A stretch of 6,427 nt of DNA from Candidatus Altimarinota bacterium (GTDB lineage: Bacteria > Patescibacteriota > Gracilibacteria > BD1-5 > UBA2023), in NCBI GenBank assembly GCA_003488655.1, contig DNKW01000068.1:1-6427 (forward strand), written 5' to 3'. The stretch's first letter is position 1. Each line of letters opens with the position of its first letter. This document shows, in pieces, positions 1 to 6,427 of this stretch. The position numbers and the translations under genes were made by a program. Below the pieces are notes generated by a model. That model was not told where the DNA came from. It did no database searches and saw only the letters and a program-made list of their open reading frames with translations.

Positions 1-329
1 CTCCTGAACTGGTTCCAGTTTCTCAAGCTCCTGAGGTAAAGAAAATTGATCTCATCGGGAAATCAATCAATGATTTCAACGATTATATTAAGAGGAATAA
101 TTATGGCAACCGCATTAAGCAGGAAGATGGAGTGGCAAAGTGGGTCGTTGCTGATCGTAAGAGTGAATTCTCTTTGGTTATCACCAAAGAATGAACAGTG
201 GATTATGGAATGAACGTAAATACTGCAAACTTCTATTATGACAACTGAATATTGACAGAGTTTCAAAGTTCCCTTTTGGATATTCTTAGAAGAATGGTAC
301 AAAAGAATAAAACTATGATTAAAAATTAA
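1..329 (+). CDS. C-terminal part of an unrecognised protein, UGA read as Gly
   Basis: The frame whose first full codon is at base 3 stays open for 108 codons to TAA at 327-329, provided the two in-frame UGAs (192-194 and 246-248) are read as glycine. The 5' end lies outside the window. The fragment opens with a Pro/Val-rich linker (PELVPVSQAPEV), much like the linker in the next gene. A compact mixed domain follows, with hydrophobic and aromatic residues alternating with polar ones (WVVADRKSEFSLVITKEG, then NTANFYYDNG) and a basic amphipathic helix at the end (LLDILRRMVQKNK). That looks like a small alpha/beta C-terminal domain. No catalytic motif or membrane segment is visible and I do not recognise the family. 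A strong terminator follows, so this gene ends its transcription unit. The reading frame is well supported; the function is unknown. Confidence 0.8.
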
Positions 330-344
330 ATATATGGATAATTT

Positions 345-377
345 AAAAAAACGGGCACAAAAAGTGCTCGTTTTTTT
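345..377 (+). terminator. Rho-independent terminator after the first gene
   Basis: The arms at 345-358 and 364-377 are complementary (AAAAAAACGGGCAC and GTGCTCGTTTTTTT) with one G-U pair, around a loop of five A. The GC-rich part is 7 bp and the right arm ends in seven T. It lies 16 bases after the TAA of the upstream gene. The last two T also begin the -35 box of the next promoter. Confidence 0.9.
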
Positions 378-404
378 GCGTTCTTTCTGAAAATATGATA
401 CGAT
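376..404 (+). promoter_or_regulatory. Sigma-70-like promoter for the 437 gene
   Basis: A -35 box TTGCGT (376-381) is followed by a 17-base spacer and a -10 box TACGAT (399-404). A TG at 396-397, one base before the -10, makes it an extended -10. The start codon is 32 bases beyond the -10, giving a predicted leader of about 26 bases. The promoter at 3898-3926 has the same layout, which raises confidence. The transcription start is inferred, not seen. Confidence 0.65.
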
Positions 405-436
405 AAAGGAAATTATATTTTAAATTATTATTATTT

Positions 437-2128
437 ATGTCAGAAACATCCTCTTCAGAAGTACTTAAAAGAAATATTAAAGATAATAATATTCTCGAAT
501 TTCATTTTCGTGATAATAAAGAATTGGCATCTTCTCTTCAGCAGATCGGACAATCGGATCTTACCGAGACGGATATGTCTTTTGAAGGTTCTATCAATTT
601 CGAGAACGATGAATATATAGCTCTCGTGGAAGAATTGGAGGGAAAGGGTATCGAAGAAAAACGAAAGATTCTGCAACAGGTTATACGATGACTGATACAT
701 AGTCTCAAGACCGAGGTAATTTTGAGTCAATCGCCGAATATCAACGAACTCAAGAAAAAAATAGAATCCGAAGCGAAAGAACCTCTCACCGCTGAATATA
801 TTAATACGCTTCTCGAAAAACTTCCGGGAAAAGAAACGAATGACACTATCGGTCGTTCATATGTCTTTCAGTATCTATGGGGGAAGCTTCGTGCAAATGG
901 GTATATGATGACCATAGAAAACGGTTCTGTAAAATTGCTTGCCAAGGATATGAATGATGCTAATTTGCTTCCATTCACCGATACTATCAATAGTTACATC
1001 AGAGCATGAAAAATCGATATTCACGACTGTGTTCAATCTATTATGATTGGATCCGGTACGATCGGAGAATATATGGAAACTCGCAAAGTGATGCCGACAG
1101 ACATTAGCAACGCCGATTATATCGATTATCTTCGGGAAAAATATACACTTTCTCAGAATTTTACCCCATCTGAGATAGAAGGGAGAAATATTCCGACCGA
1201 AGATAAAGCGCTTCTTTTATCCAGTATGGATTCCAATTTTTCCAAAACCGATATAAAACAGGTTGCAGAAAAATACACAGAAATGCAAACTCAAGCAAAA
1301 GAAGTTTTTGAGTCAAAAACTTTTCAGTCTATCGAAAAGGCTATTGGAGGAGCTCCAGTTAATGTGGCAGATCTTGCAAAAAAAGTAACGGAAGACCCAT
1401 CGATTCTTGCCGGAAAGCCTCTCACGGTTCTCGCGGGAGGTATTGCTGCCATAATGGCACTCGGACATGAAAAAGGAAAATGATTTTCTCTCTGGAAGGG
1501 GCTTACTCGTGGATTTATGGCGCTCATTGCTCTGTTTCTTGGGGCGGGAATGGCAAAAGAATGGGGAATGGATCCGAAGAAACTCGCAAAAGAAGTGGGT
1601 GATATGATGAAGCGGGAAGCAAAAACCCCTCCTGTAGCAGTGGTGGAAGCTCCGGTAGTTATTCCCGTTGTGTCCGAGAAATCCGGAGAAGAGTTAAAAC
1701 TCAGCCCGAGTCAGGTGAGAGCGATGGAGAAAGTGAATAATAATGAAGATCTGAAATCTCGCATAGAAAAACATATAAAAATCAAAGAAAATGAACAAGG
1801 GAAACTTGAAGACTATATTCGTTTCATCCACTCTTCCGATTTTCAGAATCAAAAACTTTCCAATCTTGTTTTTACTGAAAATCAGGAAGCAAACATCTTT
1901 ACAAACAGTGGTATCAATGCTCTTTGAATAATAATCCCGCCAAATCTCAGTCCATCGCTTCTTAAAAGAATCTTACGGACATATATTACCGGAAAATCCT
2001 ATTTCGAAGCTCCTGCTTCATGAGTAAAAGAAGGAGAGAAGGAAAAACAGGAATTCATAGAAAAACATCCACAGGAAACACATAAGGATAAAACAATAAA
2101 GGAACTCATAGAAGAAAATAAAGAATAA
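437..2128 (+). CDS. 563-residue membrane-associated hypothetical protein, UGA read as Gly
   Basis: From ATG at 437 one frame runs to TAA at 2126-2128, interrupted only by UGA at 689, 1007, 1481, 1925 and 2021, which become Gly 85, 191, 349, 497 and 529. There is no signal peptide. Residues 1-320 are soluble, charged and probably helical. Residues 327-375 form a hydrophobic hairpin: GKPLTVLAGGIAAIMAL, a basic loop containing one UGA-Gly, then FMALIALFLGAGMA. A Pro/Val-rich linker follows at about 396-412 (TPPVAVVEAPVVIPVV), then a charged helical stretch and a Lys/Glu-rich tail from about 530. Tryptophans here (YLWGK, SLWKG, KEWGM) are UGG. The ATG lies 32 bases beyond a good promoter, with an A/T-rich leader and no Shine-Dalgarno sequence. 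The next gene follows after 25 bases with no terminator, so the two are probably co-transcribed. I do not recognise the family; an inner-membrane or surface protein is inferred. Under the standard code this looks like five fragments, but pseudogene decay is unlikely because TAA and TAG never occur in frame. Confidence 0.88.
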
Positions 2129-2153
2129 AGCTCTATTTTTAAATAAAACTTGT

Positions 2154-3857
2154 ATGCCCATCGATTCTATACAAATCAGTGATAATGACACACTCCTCTT
2201 GAGTCAGGCTGGATATAATGATATTGCAGATCTTGCCTCTGACAACAAGATTACTCAATCGGAAATTTTGGGAATTTCTACCGAGAAACGAATAAGTTTC
2301 CAAAAGAATCTTGAAAAAATTGCCCTGACTCAAGAAACGAAAATACAACTTTTTTCCCTTCTTCAGGAGATAGAAAAAACCACTATTTCTCTTCTCAAAG
2401 TTTCGGATAAGAAAAATGAAAAGAAGTCGGAAATCACTAAAGAAACAGTTGCGACCGATTTCGAAAAATTCAGCGAGTCCCATGGGTACTTGTATGCCTT
2501 TGCTCGTGCCTTTACAATGGGATATATTCCCCAAACCCATGACAATAAATTTTTCTCCGAGAAAGAAGCGCCGATTGATTTTGTTCGCAAGATGAAGTGG
2601 GTGGCATTCGGAGGGTTTTTTACCAATGGATCGCCTGATTCCGTGAAACGTGGAGCGCTTCATGCGGATGTCACCTCTTTTTACAACAGTGTACAATGAG
2701 TAGTGAAGCAAGAGGTAGATAATCTGGAAATCATAAAAAACCAGGTTCAGATAATTCCAGAGGAAGGATTTCGGGAAAGTACTTTGAAAGAATGTGCGGA
2801 AAGAAAAAAATGGCTTAATATCCTGAAAGGAGCAATCGAGAGCAATCCCCCGAATCATGACCTTATAAAAATAGCACTGAAAGAATACCAAAAAGTAGCA
2901 AAAATGTCACGAATGGAACTTGCAAAAAAATACGGAATCATATGGACATTGACAAGAGGTGGGAAATGAGAAAATCTTGCAAAAGAAGTCCATAAAAAAG
3001 AGACGGCAGATCCGAAAAATGCGGAAGCAAAAATCATCGAAGCATCGGAGAAGATACTAGAACTTCGGAAATCAGCATTGGCAAAACTTGCTGATCTTGA
3101 AGCAAATCCAAATGATCCGAAAAAACGTATGGAAGCCCTCAGGGTTATCGGAGATACAAATAAACAAATAACATTGCTTGAACGAGCAGGAGTGAAAGGA
3201 CTCTCGAAGCTTGATAGTAAAAATATAGCTACTCTTGGAACGAAGAATTCATGGGTTGCCGATTTTCTCAAAGCAAACGGAGGGCTCGATAAAACAACGC
3301 AGTGGTTCAATGAGCAGGCAAAATGAAAGGTGGGAAAACCGCTTCTCTGAGTCGGTATCATTAGTTTGCTCTATAATAACAAAGAAGGATTTCTCGATCT
3401 CGTGAAGGGCGGGAAGGTAGGAGATATGGCGACGCGCATTCTCGATTTCGGTGTGGGAATGGTGCCGGTAGCTTCATCGGTTCACGAATATTTCGTCCTT
3501 GAAGACTGATGGTATAAGAATTTTATTCTCGGGGAAAAATATCATCTCTCCGATACCGAGAAGAATTTCCGCCGGGCATTTATGGTGGCGGGTATTGTTC
3601 CATTCGGCGGAGCTATCGCGAAAACGGGAGGAAGACTTGTTCTTTCAGGAACGGAAGGAGCGAGCAAAGAGTTCGTCGAATCGGGAGGAAAATGGGTCGG
3701 AAACAATCTCATTTTGGGAGCGGATATCGCTGTTACGAGTACTAAGTCCGTCATACAACTCGGAACCTATACCGTTCTCGGTATGAGCGCAACGACCATG
3801 ACCTATGATCTCTATCAAACGGGAGAGAAGTATTACTGAAATACGACTCAGAAATAA
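2154..3857 (+). CDS. 567-residue protein with PT-TG-like pre-toxin region, UGA read as Gly
   Basis: From ATG at 2154 the frame runs to TAA at 3855-3857, with UGA at 2697, 2967, 3324, 3348, 3507 and 3837 (Gly 182, 272, 391, 399, 452 and 562). Residues 10-60 (SQAGYNDIADLA, then EILGIS) resemble a helix-hairpin-helix-like SAM fold, a weak call. Residues 60-380 are mostly charged helix, with an aromatic patch at about 110-160 (YLYAFARAF, WVAFGGFF). A hydrophobic segment follows near 394-410 (GKPLLGVGIISLL). Residues 420-495 resemble the PT-TG pre-toxin domain: DFGVGMVPVASSVHEYF, then GEKYHLSDTEKNFRRA, then AGIVPFGGAIAK. That is the family pattern of an Asp-phi-x-Pro-like helix, a Gly-x-x-Leu-Ser-x-x-Glu segment and a second Pro-Gly helix. 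The last 70 residues are Gly/Thr-rich and moderately hydrophobic, and no known toxin fold is recognisable. There is no signal peptide. The gene is followed by a terminator, so it closes the unit started at 437. The frame is well supported; the domain call is by eye. Confidence 0.87.
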
Positions 3858-3879
3858 AATCTATTCGGTTCTTTCATCC

Positions 3880-3911
3880 AAAATAAAAGGCAACAATTTG
3901 CCTTTTATTTT
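3880..3911 (+). terminator. Rho-independent terminator after the 2154 gene
   Basis: The arms AAAATAAAAGGCAA (3880-3893) and TTGCCTTTTATTTT (3898-3911) are a perfect 14-bp inverted repeat around the loop CAAT. The right arm ends in a T-rich tract and the hairpin starts 22 bases after the TAA. The sequence is nearly symmetrical, so it could also act on the minus strand. The right arm contains the -35 box of the next promoter. Confidence 0.85.
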
Positions 3912-3926
3912 CATATATGTTACAAT
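3898..3926 (+). promoter_or_regulatory. Sigma-70-like promoter for the 3960 gene, inside the terminator stem
   Basis: A -35 box TTGCCT (3898-3903) forms the first six bases of the terminator's right arm. A 17-base spacer separates it from the -10 box TACAAT (3921-3926), with TG at 3918-3919 giving an extended -10. The start codon is 33 bases after the -10. After the -10 both promoters in this window have AAGG and then an AATT(T)ATATT stretch, suggesting a shared regulatory block. Confidence 0.7.
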
Positions 3927-3959
3927 GTAAGGGTAATTTATATTCTCACGGAACCCATT

Positions 3960-5684
3960 ATGTCAGGAACTGCCACAGAAATACAAAAAACTTCAGAAAA
4001 AACTCCCGAACAGATTGCCGGAGCTCTTGATGCAAGCGCCAAGAACCTAGAAGCCGAGGGAAAAGCTCTCGAAGCGAAGAGAAAGAGGGGAGTGGCGGAA
4101 AAAGTTCGCGGACTCAAAACCGAAGTCGAATTGCAAAAACTGCAATCCACTCTCCCGATTCACGAAAAAAAGGATATCGAGGAGGCGAGAAAAGAAACTA
4201 ATGCCGTTCTCGCGACCGCAACCGCCGGAGTCGGACTTGCGGTTGTTGCGAAAACCCTCTCCGATACCGTCGATAACTCCGCCATCGGGAAGATGGGATT
4301 CAAAGATGCCATAAAAGAATGGCTCACTGAAACACTCGCGGAAGAAGCCGATCCAAAAGACGGATTTTTCGGAAAAATACTCCAAAAGATTAAGATACTT
4401 TTCCTTACTCCTTTTGCGATGGTATTCGGAGTGGATTTGAAGAAAAAAGGAAAGAATTGATCGGAATGGGAGAGTGAGGAAGCTCGAAAAGAAGCGGAAA
4501 AGAAAAAAGAGGAGGAGAAAAACAAAGAATCTCAAATAGATATCCTTAAATATAAAGGAACAACCCAGGCCCTTATCGGATTTTATTCTTCAAAAAAAGA
4601 AAAAGCCGAAAAATGAAAAATACAAGATGTTTTTCTTCAAAAAAAATTTCAAGAACTTACTTTTTCTCAGGCGGAAGAATATTATGAATCATATAAAAAA
4701 GATTCAAATTACTCTCTTGTGGAAAAAATGTGATTGAGTGAAAATTTTATAAAAAATAAAGATATTTTTTCGGCACTTCAAATTATAACTACCGGGGAAT
4801 CTCGAAAACTTATGGAAAAGAAATTTTCAAATAAGCCGGAAAATAATGGAAAATCCATCTGATCGGAAACAGTTTACTCTCTGGTCGGGTCGCTTCATCA
4901 GGATGTTGCCCATTTTGCTCCCATGTTGAATGTTTCATTGGAAAATATTCAAGAAATAGAGCAATATGTCGCTCTCGGGGTAAATAAAAGAGAAGACGGA
5001 GAATATGATATCACGGGACCTCTTAAGGAAAAAGCTTTAGGGGAAATGTGATTGACAAAAAATATTCTCATATATTTTTGAATCCAAAGCAATCATAAAG
5101 TTCTCGATACTCCGGAAAAACTCATGGGTACTATAGATTGAGAAAAACATTGATTAAAAGAAGCGGAGCTGAAAGATATAAAAGAAAAAATCATTCCGTT
5201 CGCTTTTGCGATACAAAAAGAAATGGCAAGCAATTCAAGTTTAAATCTCTGAGTGGATTTTCAATCTATTTTATGAAATAATCCGCTCATGTTTTCCGAG
5301 ATAATAAAAATCTACATTGCTACCGGCGGAAAAACAAATCTTGCATCTATGAATTCTTTTGAACAGTTGGCATTGTATACTTCTATGGTGGGAATCGCAG
5401 GAAGTCGCGATGAAAATATGAACGAAGGAACCTATTCTTCAAAACTTTGAGCGGAATTTTTATGACAAGGAAATGATATAATCCCACAATGAGTTAAGAA
5501 TTTATGATCAAAAATTATGGAATCGGCAGGAGGTATTTTATGGGAATCCGTTAAAAACACCGCTGGTTGGGTTGCAGGAGTTGGAAAAGATCATCCTGTT
5601 GCAGCGGCAGCGATACTTGCATATTTTGTATTCTGAAAATGGGTACCAAAAAGAACAACTATTGGAGATTTTATAAAAGGATAA
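3960..5684 (+). CDS. 574-residue coiled-coil protein with C-terminal membrane anchor, UGA-rich
   Basis: From ATG at 3960 the frame runs to TAA at 5682-5684 through 15 UGAs, starting at 4458 (Gly 167) and ending at 5634 (Gly 559). None falls in the first 166 codons. Contexts such as KMG-LSEN, EMG-LTKN and KLG-AEFLG suit glycine. All five tryptophans are UGG. Layout: a charged Ala/Lys/Glu helix at 1-80, a hydrophobic segment at about 81-98 (VLATATAGVGLAVVAKTL), a second at 143-160 (IKILFLTPFAMVFGVDL), a strongly charged coiled-coil-like stretch at 157-220, then a helical middle. Residues 497-542 have regularly spaced glycines. The C-terminal helix at 543-558 (KDHPVAAAAILAYFVF) is followed by Gly and basic residues. 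This tail resembles the Pro-plus-Ala-rich anchor of YqjD/ElaB/DUF883 proteins, so the C-terminus is probably in the membrane. There is no signal peptide or Shine-Dalgarno sequence. The next gene starts 34 bases downstream with no terminator, implying co-transcription. The overall family is not recognised. Confidence 0.87.
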
Positions 5685-5718
5685 GAATATCTTAAAAATC
5701 TAAAACCCAAACAAAAAT

Positions 5719-6427
5719 ATGCAAACACATCTCACTGCCACCGAGCGTGAACTCGACTCCCGAGGGGCTTCCACACTTGTGAATACACTCATGAATCACG
5801 AGGAAAACATCCATCACGATATTTCCTACTGGCAACGATCCGTCAAGGGAAGTCAGGAATATATGAGTGCATCTGAGAAGCTTGGTGCTCTGAATATAAA
5901 AAGCTGGTATGATCTGGAATCAAAAACCCGTTCGTATAACGCTCCTGGATGGAAAATCTCTCCCGAACGGACGGCTTTGTTTGCACAGTTTCGCAATGAT
6001 TCAAACTATGTCATAAAAAACATCGTCGAACTTGCGACGAGAAGTCTCATATTTGAGATGCTTCGTGCTGATGGAATCGATGCGAAAGTGGCGGTTACGA
6101 GTGATTCGGATGATGTATTTGGAGGAGCGGATGTTATCGCTACTATCAATACACCTCATGGCGAAGAGTATGTGGCATTTGACATCGCCGTATCCGCAAA
6201 TGCTGAGTATCTTGATGAAAAAGAAAAACGCACGGAGACTATCTGTCATGAATTCAATGCAGTGAAGAACCTAAAAAGCAAATCCATTCCGCGGGTGGTC
6301 TTTGCTGTTCCGCCCCGTATTATGGCGAGATTTATTTCCGAGTACATGAAACACGTTTCGGTGAAGGGTTTTATAGAGAGAAAAGATATTCTCCTGCTTT
6401 TCAAATCGGCTGCAAGCGACACGGTAA
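5719..6427 (+). CDS. N-terminal part of a putative PD-(D/E)XK-like protein
   Basis: From ATG at 5719 the frame stays open for 236 codons and leaves the window, so the gene is incomplete at the 3' end. It contains no UGA, unlike its upstream neighbours, although it has about nine GGN glycine codons. Residues 1-100 are helical and charged, with aromatics (SYWQRS, SWYDLE). Residues from about 125 look like a restriction-endonuclease-type core: SDSDDVFGGADVIATI, a strand EEYVAFDIAVS, a charged helix (KRTETICHEFNAVKN), then a buried strand IPRVVFAVPP. I recall CPR hypothetical proteins with the same order of an Asp-rich turn, a GxD strand, a phi-D strand and a Pro-phi-phi strand, but cannot confirm the match. 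The expected catalytic lysine (D/E-x-K) is replaced: FDIAV has Ala at that place, so the domain may be inactive. The A-rich upstream stretch has no Shine-Dalgarno sequence. It is probably in one operon with the 3960 gene. Confidence 0.8.
   Translation, partial: MQTHLTATERELDSRGASTLVNTLMNHEENIHHDISYWQRSVKGSQEYMSASEKLGALNIKSWYDLESKTRSYNAPGWKISPERTALFAQFRNDSNYVIKNIVELATRSLIFEMLRADGIDAKVAVTSDSDDVFGGADVIATINTPHGEEYVAFDIAVSANAEYLDEKEKRTETICHEFNAVKNLKSKSIPRVVFAVPPRIMARFISEYMKHVSVKGFIERKDILLLFKSAASDTV

Noticed and set aside
2139..2891. A 250-residue ORF on the minus strand
   Set aside because: It lies entirely opposite the 2154 gene, has a low-complexity Phe/Leu/Ser-rich composition typical of antisense to Lys/Glu-rich coding sequence, and has no promoter or homology features. 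It is a shadow.
2855..3361. A 168-residue Ser/Phe/Ala-rich minus-strand ORF
   Set aside because: Antisense shadow of the 2154 gene; composition mirrors its Lys/Glu/Ala helices.
3499..3786. A 95-residue plus-strand ORF in another frame
   Set aside because: It overlaps the PT-TG-like part of the 2154 gene; the in-frame reading through UGA gives the coherent protein, and this alternative is Arg/Ser-rich without structure.
437..3857. Pseudogenes or chains of small separate genes
   Set aside because: The fragments are all in one frame per gene, broken only by UGA and never by TAA or TAG, and without frameshifts, which fits recoding and not decay.
4047..4535. Overlapping minus-strand ORFs of 162 and 121 residues
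   Set aside because: Phe/Ser-rich antisense reading of the charged coiled-coil part of the 3960 gene, on both minus frames; no independent signal.
689..5636. UGA as tryptophan (code 4) or selenocysteine
   Set aside because: Contexts favour Gly, Trp is amply encoded by UGG in the same proteins, and 28 selenocysteines with no SECIS-like elements would be implausible.
5662..5718. A separate promoter for the 5719 gene
   Set aside because: A TATAAA lies at the end of the upstream gene but no -35 box is at a proper distance; the 34-base gap without terminator fits co-transcription better.

Overview
The window reads as a stretch of a bacterial chromosome that uses UGA as a glycine codon (translation table 25). 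This code is known from Gracilibacteria (BD1-5) and Absconditabacteria (SR1) of the Patescibacteria/CPR. Read with the standard code, the plus strand looks like a string of small broken ORFs. Read with UGA as an amino acid, the pieces join in the same frame into one partial and three full-length genes. I count 28 in-frame UGA codons, no internal TAA or TAG, and TAA at all four visible gene ends. The residues around the UGAs suit glycine, and tryptophan is already written UGG in the same proteins. The two phyla cannot be told apart from this window.

Layout, all on the plus strand. Bases 1-329 hold the C-terminal end of a gene with 2 UGAs, followed by a rho-independent terminator. A promoter then leads into a 563-residue protein (437-2128, 5 UGAs), and 25 bases later a 567-residue protein (2154-3857, 6 UGAs). 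A second terminator overlaps a second promoter, which drives a 574-residue protein (3960-5684, 15 UGAs). After a 34-base gap comes a gene that runs off the window end (5719 to 6427, no UGA). The likely units are therefore genes 2+3 and genes 4+5. Both promoters share one architecture: a TTGCnT -35 box touching or lying inside the preceding terminator, a 17-base spacer and an extended TGn-TACnAT -10 box. Both put the start codon 32-33 bases downstream of the -10.

I do not recognise a named gene. The three complete proteins are similar in length. They lack signal peptides, are rich in charged helices, and each has hydrophobic segments, in each case one preceded by a (V/A)GK..P motif. The second has a C-terminal segment resembling the pre-toxin PT-TG domain of polymorphic toxins. 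The third ends in a tail like the YqjD/ElaB/DUF883 membrane anchor. The last gene looks like a divergent PD-(D/E)XK-type protein whose catalytic lysine appears to be missing. A membrane-associated or secreted-effector locus is a reasonable working idea, but it is inference only. I see no RNA genes, CRISPR array, insertion sequence or origin.
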